64,000 bases of DNA, from contig NC_088345.1 of the NCBI RefSeq assembly GCF_036884655.1, forward strand, positions 29,909,001-29,973,000, written 5' to 3'. Numbering within the stretch: the stretch's first letter is position 1; each line of letters begins with the position of its first letter. The translations under genes and the position numbers were made by a program. Positions 36,601 through 48,354 of the stretch are shown here, one piece after another. The stretch comes from Musa acuminata AAA Group (lineage: Eukaryota > Streptophyta > Magnoliopsida > Zingiberales > Musaceae). The notes under the pieces were generated by a model that did not search any database, was not told the origin of the DNA, and saw only the letters and a list, made by a program, of their open reading frames with translations.

Positions 36601-39600
36601 GATAAAATAATAATAATGAGAAAAAAATTTAAAAGATATAAAGAATCTAAAAAAGAGGCAAAAAAGCAATTAGTATGGTAAGATACAAAGTTTATGATAA
36701 TTTTTATAATAAATTAAGCACTAAAGATGATAAAAAAACATATATCAAATTGCAAAAGCCAGGAAAAGAAAGTGTAAGAATTCAAAAAACATTATATGCA
36801 TTAACGACGAAGAACAAATAATACTTGTTAAAGATAACGAGATTAAAGAAACATGAAAATTTTATTTTTATAAATTATTTAATGAATATTCCAAACAAGA
36901 CTTAGATTTAACGATAAATAATAGAGGTAAATTTAATAATCATAGATTTATTCATAAAATTAGAGCTAATGAAGTAAAAGACGCAATAAAGATGAAAATA
37001 ACTAAAAGTGTGGGGCCTAATGGTATCCTTATTGAGGTTTGGAAAAATTTAGGAGACAAGAGAGTAACTTAGTTAACTAGCTTATTTAACAAAATCATAA
37101 GATTCAGAAGGATACCTAATGAATGAAGAAAAAGTTTTTTAGTGTCAATTTTCAAAAATAAGGGTGACATACAAAATTGTTCAAATTATAGAGGAATTTA
37201 AATCATGAGTCATACTATGAAACTCTTGAAAAGAGTTATCGAAAGTAAGATAAGGCTTGAAACAAATATCTCTAAAAATCAATTTGGTTTTATGCCTCGA
37301 AGATCAACTATAAAAGATATTTATTTATTAAGATAATTAATGAAAAAGTATAAGGAGAAAAAGAAAGATTTGCATATGGTTTTTATTGACTTAGAGAAAG
37401 CCTATGATAAGGTTCCTAGAGATTTATTATGATGGGTTTTAGAAAAAAAAAAAAGACGTGTTCACTAATTATATTTATGTTATTAAGAATATTTATGATA
37501 ATGTAGCTACTAGTGTTAAAACTATAGGGAGTATGTCTAGTGAGTTTCCTATTAACATATGATTAACACCAAGGATCCGCATTAAGTCCCTACTTTTCAT
37601 ATTAATAATGGATAAACTTATTAGTCACTTACATGATAGACCTTCCTAGTGTATATTATTTACTAATGATATCGTCTTAGTTAATAAGAGCCTAAGTGGA
37701 ATTAATAATAAACTTGAGCCTTGGAGGCAAGCTTTAAAAACTAAGGTTTTAGATTAAATAGGACAAAAACTAAATATATAAAATATAATTTTAGTGATTC
37801 TAGAAAAATACAAGAGAATATAGTTAAATTGGATGGACAAAAAATCTCTTTAAGTAAAAGTTTTAGGTATCTTGAATCAATTATTCAATAAGTTAAAAAG
37901 ATCAATGAAGATATTATTCATAAAGTCAAAACAGGATGGTTAAAATGATGAGGGGAGTCAAGAGCCTTTAGTGATCATCTAATACCTTTAAGATTAAAAG
38001 AAATATTTTATAAGACAGTTATAAAACCAACAATACTCTATGGATTTGAGTGTTGAGAAATTATAAAAAAAACATATACAAAATGTTTATTTTGTCGGGA
38101 TGAGAATGTTAAGATGGATGTGTAGAGCTACTAAAAAAGATATGAAAAGAAATACTTTTATTCATGAACAATTAGTTATCACTTCGATATATGATAAGAT
38201 AAGAGAAAATCGTTTAAGATAGTATGAGAATATGCTGAGGAGACCTCCAGATGCGATAGTCAGAAGAGGTGAAATAATTAATGTTAATGTTATGAAGAAA
38301 TAAAATAAAACCTTAAAAACTTTAATAAAAACTATAAATAAAGATTAAATACTTTGAACTTAAATAACATATGGCTTTTTATATATTTCAATGACAGCAA
38401 AAGATCCATGTAGCCAACCACAAGTAGTTGAGACTTACGGTTTTATTGTTGTTGTACTAAGTATTCAAGATTAGGTAGAATAGGCACAACAGTTGATATC
38501 ATACGGAATATGCCAATATCCACCAGGACTTATTCGAATAGCTAGAAATTTTGTTGCATTAATCATGGATTAATTAGAAACAACTCAATTCTAACCGGAT
38601 CAACCAAGTATCAACTAGAATCAATAACAATTGATCATAATCCACAAGGATCATTCAGGATGGATGGCATCAACTATAATTGACCAAGATCAATCAACAT
38701 TGGTTAAGATTGATTAATCCTTACCAACTATAGTTGATCAAGACCAAACCAAGAGATTCTTAAGTGGACAACTTAAATTAATCCCGACCAATTAACATCA
38801 ATCACCTTGATTTTGGTATGAAAAATAAAATTCAGTATAGTGAAGCATCTCTAGCCCCAATAGTCAAATTTTGAAACTTTGATTTGTGCTAATAAAATGA
38901 TGAACCAAAGTTGCCAAGCCCCTACTGGTTTATGGAAAGGAGAAACCTACAGCAGAGACAATGTAGTTATCTAATGCAAGACAATATAGAAAACTGTCCC
39001 TTGACATAGGACAATTTGGAGCTCTGGACCAAATCAAATTGTGCAACAAAAACAAAATCAAATTTAAAGGACTAAGAGATATCTTGAGACCAATAAATAT
39101 AGACACTTGAAAGGAATTAATTTCCTGGAAAAAGCACATCCAAACCTATAATAGGTAATTGTTAATGCACCCCTTAATTAATGAGCACAGATTTGTGAAG
39201 ATTTGAGATTTCAAAACCCACATCCCACCTTCCCTGCCACTAGGTGCAATTGGCCTTCTGCACATCCTTTCTATTCTTCATTCTCCACTATATTTTTCCT
39301 ATTTTCTTTCCTTTACATTGCTGCTACCACCTAACTTCAGACATCCCCAAGAGTTGATTAAAACTATCAGCGGTAGATTTACTTCAGTTGTTTTAACATG
39401 AAGAAATTACTTCTGTAGGTTCCTGTCTTCCAGTGATCAGGCAACAAATCATCCAGAATTATTGTCAATAAATGATGAGATCTACCAAATTTAGACCCAC
39501 CTTCAAATCCCCACGAATGCAAATCAATCATACTTTGGTTTGGAAAAGATTGAGAAAAACTTTGGGTTGACACATTATCAGTCAAATGTCCAGTGAAAGC

Positions 39601-42600
39601 CTCCACATTATCACCATAAGATTTCGATAAAGGTTATAAGTCTAAATTGCAGAAAGTTTATATTTTTTGTTTAAAAACATCTATCCTATGAAATATGTTC
39701 TAAAAGGTTATACTTGGTGGTGGCCTGTTGCTTTGCTTTGTTCTCATCTAAGAAGCATGAACATGACACAACGTGTACATGACGACAGTGATTTAAAAAA
39801 CGGTATGCGTCAAAAGACGTCAAGGTCCAAAAACGTCCGAGGCGCTAGGTGCTCGCTCGAGCAAAGCGAAACGCTAAAATATAAAAATATATAATATAAT
39901 TAATAAATATAATTATTTAAATAAAAAATATGCTATTAAATTAAGAAAATCAGGTACAAAATCACAATAAATAAATAAATCATAATAGTATTTTTTATTT
40001 TTTAAATAAAAAAATATACTATTAAATAAATAAAAATTAATAGTATTAAAATCAAAATAATATATTATTAACCTAATAAATAAAAATACTATTATTAGTA
40101 TATAGTTAGCAATATACTATTAATATATTGTTAACAGTATAGTGAGAAGACCGAGGCTACTGAGGCAACGATAGCGGTAGCACGCGACAGCCGTAGCTGA
40201 AGGGGGAGCGGCGAGCGACAACAAGAGCGGCGATAGCAACAGCGAGCAATGACAGCAGTGGCGAGCAACGATTGTGGCAGCGGCGAGCAGCGATTATGGC
40301 AGCGACGAATAGCGATAGTAGTGGCAATGGCAGCAGTAGTAAGAGAGCAACGACAGCGGAAAAGAAATCACGATCGCAAGTGTTAGGGTTGGGGAAGTCG
40401 AGGAAATCGCAAGAGGGAGCTTGATATCAGTGATTTAGTTGGTTCGATTAAACCAACTAAAGCACCGAAGACCAACCAGACCAAAAAATCTGGTTCGGTT
40501 GCCTGTTTTAACCCAGGCGCTTGCTCGAAGCGCCCAACGCTTGGGCTCAAGCGAGCGCCCAGGAGGCGCCTCTTTGAAGCGAGGTGCTTGGACATGAAGC
40601 GAGGCGCTCGGGCCTCGCCTCACCTCTCCCGAGCGCCCGAGCGCCTATTGAAATCACTGCATAGCGACACATCATTTTTTAAAAAATAAAGATACGAACA
40701 CAACGAGAACATGTGTATTTTTTAATATATATATACACACGATTAATATGAGTTTTAGTATTTATACTTATATTTTATAAGCTCAGCAATATGAACAAAT
40801 AAATATCATCATACAAGTTGAAACAATTAAACTCATCTATATCTAATCATCCAAATTTGATTAAGTACATTAAATAATTTTTAATAATCACTAAGACTCA
40901 TTCTGAACATCATTATCATCTTCATCCGATGATTCATCAACATCATCAAAAATATTTTTTTCTAGCTTTGCTTCATCCAAGGAAAAATGCACAACTTTAA
41001 GTACTCCAGCATCAAATGAATCAAATTTATCTCTAACAAAATCTCACGTCTTAATCTGTCCCCCTAAGCATGGTATGCAGTACCGAATGGTACCTCCCGA
41101 TACGGGCGGTACGTACCGGTTCGACGGCATACTGGTACGCGGACCGCTCGATACCGCTACATTGCTAGAGTATTACACTGTAGCAGTACTACAGTGCTAC
41201 ATTGCTATACTGTAGTAGTGCTACAGTGCTACAGTAATGAAGAAAATATATAAAATTGTTCGATATACCAGGATGTATCGCTCGGTACGTCCTAGTGTAC
41301 CGCTCGGTACACCGGTACCGTACTGTACCGAGCCAACCTCGAAACACCGGTACGGTACGGTATTGCATACCTTGCCCCTAAGTATTGCGAAGTTCTCTTG
41401 GAGAGAAGACAGAAATTACTATGAATGAATACCAAATCCTCTCATTGAAGAGTCATTTTGTTCCGTTAAGAGGATGCAGGAAAGAATAGATACTCCAATT
41501 TCTCTTGCAAAATGATGAAGAGGAAGGCTACACAAGTAATTTTAAAGCCAATTGTGCAAAGAATAATAATCAACAAAGAATCAAACTCTACCACAAAAAT
41601 TAACATATTCTGCATTAACACGTGTACTCTCCTTAGTGGTTGAATAATATCTTCTTAGACATCGTAGTCTTTCTCGAGAGACCTCTAGATCTCTACGTGG
41701 GGTACTCGATTGGGATCCTCTTGAAACTATTTATCACTATAATATCTGAAATATAAATAAATAATAATAATTTTATAAATATACTTAATTATATAGCAAA
41801 TATCACCAGAAATCAAAATTAATAGATACATGAGATTTAAAGAATGAGCCAAGCAATAAAGTGTAGTATTATTCTTTGTCCAACGATCAATGAGAATTTA
41901 TTTAATTACATCATAGAAAGATGAAGATTCATCTGATTTCTTTCCTTCATGTCTATTTTTTTCTTTTCTTTCACTTTCTCAATCATACTATCCCATATGT
42001 CATATATTAAATGAAGACATAGTTTATCCGTGTCACAAAATCTAAACATTTCATAAATAGGTCTAGTTAAATTAAGAGTATAATCAATACTATCACACCA
42101 AATATCATCGAGCATCTTTTCCTTCACAAATCTTACTTTATCAATATTATCATCCATATAACATGATCACTAAAAACTATAGATTGAAGCCCACCTTTGA
42201 TATGTTTAAACTTTTTAAGTATAATAATTGTTAAACCCATGGTTCACCTTACCGATCCGTAGCGGTGTACCGACCAACTATCGGTACAATACATACCAAG
42301 CTGTACCAAGCAATATTGAGCGTACCGACACATGATATCTGGGGCGTACCAATGTATCGCCCGTACCGGTCACATGTCAGATCGGTACGTACCAACCATA
42401 CCAAGCGGTATGTCACGGTACAACAAACCTTGGTTGAGCCAAAATGTGTATCTGCTATAAAGAGTAACCAACTTCAATAAGCACAAACTCATTAAATATA
42501 GACAATCTCATTTAATGATTCATAATGAAACTTTTTATCAAAGATTCAACTGCATGCATCATATGTTAACTGATTATTTTTAATATTCTTTGCAACGTAA

Positions 42601-45600
42601 ATACTTTTAAATGCTAAATTGAGAGTATGAACTATACAATCCTAATAATATTTATTTATTTGTTAATAAATAAAATCAATCTAGTGTTATAAAATATATT
42701 GCATGTAGATAGATCTTTAATGTGTGTTATGATAAAAAAAATATGGAGTCCAACCATATCTCAATCTAGCATTAAAAAATATTTGTACAGTAAAAGATAT
42801 TGAATAAAATCTTAACATATAATGCATGCAGTTAGATCTCTGATATTGCAGGTGATGTTGCAATGATAAAAAGTTTCATTATGAATCATTTTATGACAGT
42901 GATTTGAAAAGGCGCTCGGGCGCTCACCTAGGCACTCGAGCGAGGCGAGGCCCAAGCGCCTCATTTAAGGACCAAGCGACATGCTTCAATGAGGCGTCAC
43001 ATGGGTGCTCGCCCGAGCCCAGGCATCGGGTGCTTCGGGCGAGCGCCTAATTGATATAAGACGATTGAACTGCTTAAATTTACGTTAGTTGGTTCAATCG
43101 AACCGTACCGCCCAGTACGGGCGGTACGTACCGGTCTGACAGGTTGTCGGTACGCGGACCGCCTGTTACCGGTCTCTACTCTTCCCTACTACTGTTAACA
43201 GTAAATATACTATTAACAGTAGCTTATTAATTATTTCTTAAAATAATCTTTATTTATTTGATTAATAATATAATATTTAGATTTTAACACTACTAATCCT
43301 TGTTTTTAATTTAATATCATATTTTTATTTAAATAATTATATTTATTAATTATATTATATATTTTTATATTTTAATATTTTAAAGCGTCTCGCTTCACTC
43401 GGGCGAGTGCCTAGCGCTTTTTAAATCATTGTTTTATGATATTGGTCAAATTTAATAAGTTTGTTTTACTGAAGTTACTCTCTATAGTTAATATACATTT
43501 TAGCTCAATAATTGTTATGCTTAAAATGTTTAAATTTATTAAAGGTGGACTTTAATGTACGGTTATTAGTGATAAGTGGTCATGTTACAAGGATGATATT
43601 GGTTAAGTAAGATTTGTGAAGAAAAATGTGTACGATGATATTTGGTGAGATAATATTAATTATATTCTTAATTTCACTGGATCTATTTATGATATGCTTA
43701 GATTTTGTGGCACGAATAAGCCACGTCTTCATTTAGTATATGACATGTAGGACATCATGATTGAGAAAGTAACAATATATATATATATATATATAAAGGA
43801 AAAAAAATCAAACGAATCTTCATCTCCATAATTTAATTTACCAAATTCTTATTAATCATTGGACAAAAAACAATACTCCACTTCATTTTGGTTTGAATGT
43901 CAGGTATAGCTTATTCTTTGAATGTTAGGACAAAAAACAATATATATAGCTTATTCTTTGAATATCAGGTATCCACCAATTTTGGTTTCTAATAATATTT
44001 GCTATATTTATGAAATTAGTTATTTTTATTTTTTATTTAAGATATTATAGTAATGAATAGCTTCAAGAGGATCTCAATCGAGTACCTCACAAAGAAATCC
44101 AAAGGTCTCTCAAGAAAAGTTAAGATCTAAGAAAACTGACAAATATTTTGAATCAAGGATTATGATTTTATATCGGGATACTCTACCCGTCCATAGCTGG
44201 ACTGGTATGTATGCCAGTATCAGTATACCGACACTCAGAACACCAATATATAACGAAGAAGAAGAAAAAAAAGCTATGAAATACATGGAATAAGAGAAGG
44301 CGATGGAGGAAGTGGAGAAAGGAGGCAGATGAAGGAAGAAGCGGAGGTAGTGGAGAAAGGAGCAGGCAGATGAAGGAAGAAGAGGAGGTAGTGCAAGAAG
44401 AGGAGAAAGGAGGAATACGAAGAAGAGGAAAAGAAAAAAGATGAGGCAATGGAGGAAGAGAAGGATGATATGTACATGAGGTCCACGCGCCCAATGGGCG
44501 ACTAGGAGGAAGGAGGGGCAGATGGTAGCCAGCAGCTCACAATTCCGACTCCTGACATACGAAAAAGAGGGCTCACATTCGAAGCCCTAACTGAAGCACT
44601 AACCTTTTAAGTTTTTTTCTCTAATAGATCAGTCGTCTTAATTCAGGCTCGGACCTATAAATACAGGTCAGTACAAGCCAAACTGTGTGAAATTGTAGTC
44701 CTTGTTTTAAATTACATATCCAAGTTTGATCCTGCATCAAAAATCTAGAGGACTCCATGCTGCATATAATATTCTAATAAGCATATCAATAATTCTGTTG
44801 GAAATTCTTACATCAAAAAATGAACAATAGAGAGAAAAATAATGACATTGGAGTATAATAATTGCCCACTAAAGCCTCTAACATTCTTATCAAGGAACTA
44901 TTATAATTGTTGGCAAACTCTTCACCATAGGATCTCGATGTAGATTCATTTTTTCATTTTTTTTGGTTTAATCGTATTGGTTTTCTTTTGCCTTTGTAGT
45001 AGTTTAATTAGTTAGAGTTTATATTTAAATAAGTTGTGGCATACCAACTTTTCATGTGTTAAAAAGCTTCAGTGAGTAATGCACTTAAGTTTATTATACA
45101 TTTAGTTCGTCATATACCTATCAAATGGATTAGGTTTTGTTAGCCTTTTAGCCATTCAAAATTCAGGATTATGTTACTGAATTTTCCCTGCAATAACATG
45201 ATTAGTAAACTATAGTTCATAACTCTTTCTGAACAGCCCAAGCCTGAATGAGAAGCAACGTTGAGAGATACATGTCATAAAAGCTTCGATCAAATTCTTG
45301 TTTAAGTGCAACAAATATGAAATTTTCAAACATGAGATACATGATAAAAGAGGAAACTTACAATAACATTGCGTAGAGGCCAACCAATTAAGCTTTTTGC
45401 ATTACTGGCAAGACATGAAAGATGTCCGTCTGAAATAATAAAGGCATCATCAAGAACTAACATCAACAAATTAACAAGAAGAATCTCAAGTGCATTCCCA
45501 CGCAAAGAAGGAAAAAATTAATATCCTTAAAAAACAACAGAGGGCCGACCTGATAAATGCCTTGAAACACTACCAAAGACATAGGTGCCGGGAAGGCCAA

Positions 45601-48304
45601 TATTCCCCTGTATATCCACGGACCAAGAAGTAGCAATATGTGGGATGAAACCTCCAACTGTGGATCCACTAACTGCCGGATCATGTTGATTATCATAATT
45701 CTCATTTGTAGGACATTGTAAAGGCATAACAGAATGAGAAGCATTTGAAACAAAAGAATTGATAGAATTTTTTTCAAAATTGTCCATATCACTAGAGGTA
45801 AGTGCATATTGGATATCTTTCGATGAACCGGTTGATGGTCCTATAGACCTCTCACAAGATGATGTTGTCGCATTGTTTAGAGTTTCACAGCCTTTCTCCC
45901 ACTGCAATTGCAAAAACCAACCAAATAACTACTATTTTAGAGTTGAGGATGGACATATAAAGTAACCCAACAAAATTTGCTTTCCAATAGGTAAAATAAC
46001 TCTAGGAAATTATGAAAACTTCAATATAATACAGAAACACAGATATTAGTATAATACAGCCTTATGAGAAGTGACAGCTACTTTGTCCTTCATACTCAAA
46101 CAACAGTCAAACTGATTTCCATTGGAATATAGGAATATGTCACAATCTAACCTGAAACAAACCCATTAACTTAACACATAATGGGCCTAGAACCACGTGA
46201 TCCAAGACGTCTAACCCCAACTGATGAGGAGTAGAACCATCCAACCCTGGATGCCATTACAACTACTAGTTTATAACAGGTGTGACAATTTGAACTCAGA
46301 TTAAATGAATATTTGAATCCACTGAATTAGAAGCCCAGAAAACCATGAGAACTCTATTGATGGCTGAAGTATCAAACCATGGAATTCTCTATGAAGCAAT
46401 GTCATCCCACCTTTTTTTTTAAAGGCGCTAGCTAGCTTAGCTATAAAGGCTTTGTCAAATCATTACAAGGTCTTGGGATCAAAATATGCTTTCAACATTT
46501 ACCATTTATAAAATAAAAAGGTACTCAAAGTATGACTTAAGAAATAAAGAAAGTTGTATTTAGCTTAAAAATTGATGATAAAGCTTATAATAATCAAGCA
46601 GAAGCAAGCCACAAAGTAGCATCACATCATGCTCAGATATGCCACCTAGGACTCAGAACTTTTGCCCATTCATATGTTTTGCTGTTATGAAACAAAGTAA
46701 TGTTTTGATATACACAACCAGAGTTTGTTTAAGGCCCAAATCACCAATTTCTTTGTAGATGTATAATCAACTTACATAAAACATACTGATAACCATACAA
46801 AGATATATGTGATTTAGATTTGTGTCAAATAAATTAAAATGTCTTTTTGTTCGAGTGTTTATATTCTGCAAACAGCTAAGAAATTATCCCCAAGTTCAAG
46901 GAGAAAAATAGGTGTTGTATCAGGATATAACATACAACAGAACCAAATTACAGTATAAATGCTTCTAATGGTCTTGTAAGAGAAATGTTGAAGAGTTAAT
47001 GGCAGCATACAGAATAATTTAGAAAAATTAGCCTTCAACGCAGAAAGCTGATTTGTAAGGTTTGTCAGTGATGATATATCCTACACAATCCATACTTCCG
47101 AAAAGGTAAAATAAGAAATAAAATGATGCACATTGTGACCATGGCACTTGTCAAAGAGGGCCAATTAAAGTGTCCCAATTTTGCATGTTCATCAACCAAT
47201 TATCAGCTTGGACTTTCCATGATAAGATATCACAGTTTTGTTTTCTTTGACTTCCTAAAATGCTACAAAGATGAAGCTTGCATGAACAATATAAATTTCT
47301 GAACTGCAAGTATGTGTTTACCAACTTCTAGTCAAAAGTCCATAAGGCTAGAAGAATTGCATATCATGTGACTTTGACTTGTATGACAAATGCTTTTTGC
47401 ATTGCAAATCTTATTTACTAAAGATCTATAGACTATCAACAATCATGGTTTAGGTAGTAACTCCACCTCATGGTGTTTGTTCATGTCATAAGACAACCAT
47501 TACATAATTCATTAGGTATTTATAGTTGATCAAAAATATTCTCAAAACCATATATTTGCACATGCTTTGTTGTGGTTCGCAGCTGCATCCATATATCATG
47601 CAGTACATGCCCTTCTCGATTGTTAGCTCAAATCAACACTAAATTCAACCGTATCCTCAAGCAAAAGAGAAGAGTTGGTCACCTTGAGGAGCTCCGCCTC
47701 AGAAACCCTGAAAGAATCTACCCGATCCATCCCTCCCCCATGTTTCCTCAAGAACTCCTTCAGGTTCCTCAAATGCTCCGAGCTCGCCAGATGTTTGATG
47801 GTGTTGCTACTGCAAAACATATACCCAATGATCTAATATATAAACCTTTGACCGATTATTGTTTGATACAAAGATACGATCCGAAAAAGAGAAACACTAA
47901 TATAACAAAATGTAAAAATCTCGGACCTGCAGCCATCAAACTCTATTGGCGACAACCGATCTCAGATCAGTAACCCTAGAAATCACTCGACAGAGGAAGA
48001 AATATAGGAGAAGGAGAGAAGGGGTTACGAGTTACCAGGCGAAGGAGCTGCCGAGCTCGCGGAGGTCGCAGCGGCAAAAGAGGCACCAAAGGTGGTTGAG
48101 GACGGCGTGCTCAGGGCTGAGAGAGGAGGGATTACGAAGGAAGAAGCGGATGTCAGAGAGCTTCCCATGGAAGCGAGCAAGGACGGCGGCGAGGGCGCGG
48201 GCGTGGGAGGGGAAGTACTTGTGCCGGCGCCCTTGGTCGTGATTCAACCTGCACACCTCGCAAAACTCGAAATCCTGTCCGTTTTCTCCCGATGACTTCG
48301 ACAT
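27555..48304 (-). CDS. TTL: TITAN-LIKE (TTL) type nuclear zinc-finger protein, 5 firm exons + 1 candidate
   Basis: Exons on the minus strand at 48036-48304, 47683-47809, 45550-45901, 45362-45429 and 33432-33842 join in frame for 409 codons, all with GT/AG introns. A likely last exon, 27555-27620, adds 21 residues and a stop (about 430 aa). Two U1-type C2H2 fingers are visible: C15-x2-C18...H28-x5-H34 and C74-x2-C77...H96-x5-H102; the second is split by intron 1, which supports the join. The middle is Ser/Asn-rich, and the C-terminal part is basic with the [17 protein letters not shown] block and PYISKRM. In Arabidopsis TTL is a nuclear protein needed for endosperm and embryo development; the same role here is inferred. 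I start at ATG 48304; an in-frame ATG at 48355 would add 17 residues. Confidence 0.8.
27977..28023 (+). repeat. Short RTE-LINE 3' tail fragment
   Basis: CCAAACAGATGGGACGTCAC followed by TTGTTATTGTTGTA resembles the 3' end of plant RTE-type LINEs, which end in (TTG)n. A longer relic of this family is at 36320-38457. Confidence 0.5.
28030..30300. other. TTL intron 5, AT-rich part
   Basis: No gene, RNA or clear transposon structure seen. The 208-residue plus-strand open frame at 29947-30573 shows no domain and runs into low-complexity sequence, so I do not call it. Confidence 0.5.
31020..31094 (+). pseudogene. tRNA-Gln(TTG)-like pseudogene
   Basis: GGTTCTATAGTTTAGCGGTTA, then an anticodon-arm-like stretch with TTTGAA, then a T-arm-like GTTTAAAAT, resemble plant tRNA-Gln. 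Stems are broken and the T arm holds extra bases, so it is a relic or a tRNA-derived SINE head. Confidence 0.5.
31178..31430 (+). pseudogene. Pectin methylesterase inhibitor (PMEI)-domain fragment, copy 2
   Basis: An open stretch reads [20 protein letters not shown] and continues to [11 protein letters not shown]...ASTLP. It is homologous in order and spacing to the fragment at 48355-48636 but has a stop codon and a small deletion. The upstream TTTCTCATCCTCCCC stretch is also shared. Confidence 0.6.
31780..33431. other. TTL intron 5, proximal part
   Basis: 32040-32530 is less AT-rich and contains repeated GGGTCTAG/CTAGGTCTA strings of an unrecognised decayed repeat. The remainder is AT-rich, with no gene seen. 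Confidence 0.4.
33432..33842 (-). CDS. TTL: TTL exon 5
   Basis: The acceptor reads ATTGCAG|AATTTC in phase 0 and the donor CGAATG|GTAGGA. It encodes 137 residues: a GAPPPWLE segment, a basic [16 protein letters not shown] stretch and the family block [20 protein letters not shown]. If the donor is unused, the frame runs on for 35 residues to a stop at 33324. Confidence 0.82.
33843..36319. other. TTL intron 4, part before the LINE
   Basis: AT-rich intron sequence with no gene or complete transposon seen. Confidence 0.5.
36320..38457 (+). mobile_element. Decayed RTE-type LINE (non-LTR retrotransposon)
   Basis: Conceptual translation across frames shows plant RTE-clade RT landmarks in order: TRWWNFK near 36350, [15 protein letters not shown] (37010), [14 protein letters not shown] (37160), [10 protein letters not shown] (37280), [18 protein letters not shown] (37375), a FADD-like [10 protein letters not shown] (37660), and the C-terminal [11 protein letters not shown] block (38100). 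The 3' end near 38440-38457 is (TTG)n-like, typical of RTE. Many tryptophan positions are TGA or TAG. Lies in TTL intron 4. Confidence 0.8.
38560..38830. repeat. Cryptically simple TTGATCA/TCAATCAAC repeats
   Basis: Scrambled repeats of ATCAACTAGAATCAAT, TTGATCAAGA and GATTGATTAA follow the LINE tail. No coding signal. Confidence 0.5.
39786..40659. mobile_element. hAT-like CAGTG family copy 2
   Basis: Begins CAGTGATTTAAAAAACGG and ends GAAATCACTG. Flanked by CATGACGA (39778-39785) and CATAGCGA (40660-40667), a 6/8 match consistent with an older target duplication. Interior has the same plan as copy 1: AT-rich then GC-rich with GCGGCGAGCAGCGA repeats, and the inverted GTTGGTTCGATTAAACCAAC. 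Confidence 0.8.
41069..41374. mobile_element. MITE of CAWGG family in the hAT relic
   Basis: Starts CATGGTATGCAGTACCG and ends CGGTATTGCATACCTTG. Flanked by a perfect 8-bp duplication CCCCTAAG (41061-41068 and 41375-41382). The interior shares CTGTAGCA/GCTACAGT repeats with 16300-16525. Confidence 0.9.
42238..42432. mobile_element. MITE of CAWGG family, short form
   Basis: Starts CATGGTTCACCTTACCG and ends CGGTACAACAAACCTTG. Flanked by GTTAAACC (42230-42237) and GTTGAGCC (42433-42440), a 6/8 match with transitions only. The opposite hAT arm (near 43503-43520) shows the site without the insertion. Confidence 0.85.
42897..43431. mobile_element. hAT-like CAGTG family copy 3
   Basis: Begins CAGTGATTTG and ends AAATCATTG, flanked by a perfect 8-bp duplication TTTTATGA (42889-42896 and 43432-43439). 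Opposite orientation to copies 1 and 2. Carries about 70 bp (43104-43175) shared with the CAWGG MITE family. Confidence 0.9.
43771..43795. repeat. (TA)n microsatellite
   Basis: A dozen TA units inside the plus-strand hAT relic. Confidence 0.9.
44275..44460. repeat. Purine-rich minisatellite in TTL intron 4
   Basis: Units of about 45 bp with GGAGGTAGTGGAGAAAGGAG and GCAGATGAAGGAAGAAG, two to three copies. Open frames across it are compositional. Confidence 0.7.
45362..45429 (-). CDS. TTL: TTL exon 4 (68-nt exon)
   Basis: The acceptor reads TATTTCAG|ACGGAC and the donor GTTATT|GTAAGT. It completes an Asp codon, encodes [20 protein letters not shown] and ends in phase 0. Intron 3 (45430-45549) is only 120 bp. 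Confidence 0.82.
45550..45901 (-). CDS. TTL: TTL exon 3
   Basis: The acceptor reads AATTGCAG|TGGGAG in phase 0; the donor reads TTATCAG|GTCGGC in phase 1. It encodes a Ser/Asn-rich, probably disordered segment. Confidence 0.82.
45902..47682 (-). other. TTL intron 2
   Basis: A 1.8-kb AT-rich intron between mapped splice sites. No other gene or clear transposon seen. Confidence 0.7.
47683..47809 (-). CDS. TTL: TTL exon 2
   Basis: The acceptor reads TTTTGCAG|TAGC and the donor CTCAAG|GTGACC. It encodes the histidine half of the second finger (KHLASSEH) followed by [18 protein letters not shown]. Confidence 0.85.
48036..48304 (-). CDS. TTL: TTL exon 1
   Basis: Contains the first zinc finger (CEVC...HKYFPSH) and the CxxC half of the second. 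The donor reads GCCTG|GTAACT and leaves phase 2, splitting Cys90. Confidence 0.85.
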
Positions 48305-48354
48305 CGCCTTCTTACTCGAGAAGGGCAACGCTGACTCAAGCACGGCCGTCTGCA

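Larger units (their letters stand above)
40870..42560 (-). pseudogene. hAT transposase relic, minus-strand arm
   Basis: Codes in pieces for a plant hAT transposase: [45 protein letters not shown] segment at 42157-41950, then [17 protein letters not shown] and LAHSLN near 41880-41820, and an acidic C-terminus near 40900-40990. It is broken by stops and by two MITE insertions (41069-41374 and 42238-42432). A second relic lies inverted at 42830-44140. Confidence 0.7.
42830..44140 (+). pseudogene. hAT transposase relic, plus-strand arm
   Basis: Inverted copy of the relic at 40870-42560. [24 protein letters not shown] segment near 43635-43700 and HLVYDM*DIMIEK near 43730-43765 match the same part of the transposase; homology continues to the GCTTCAAGAGGATCTCAATCG stretch near 44060. 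Interrupted by the CAGTG element at 42897-43431 and by several stops. Confidence 0.7.
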
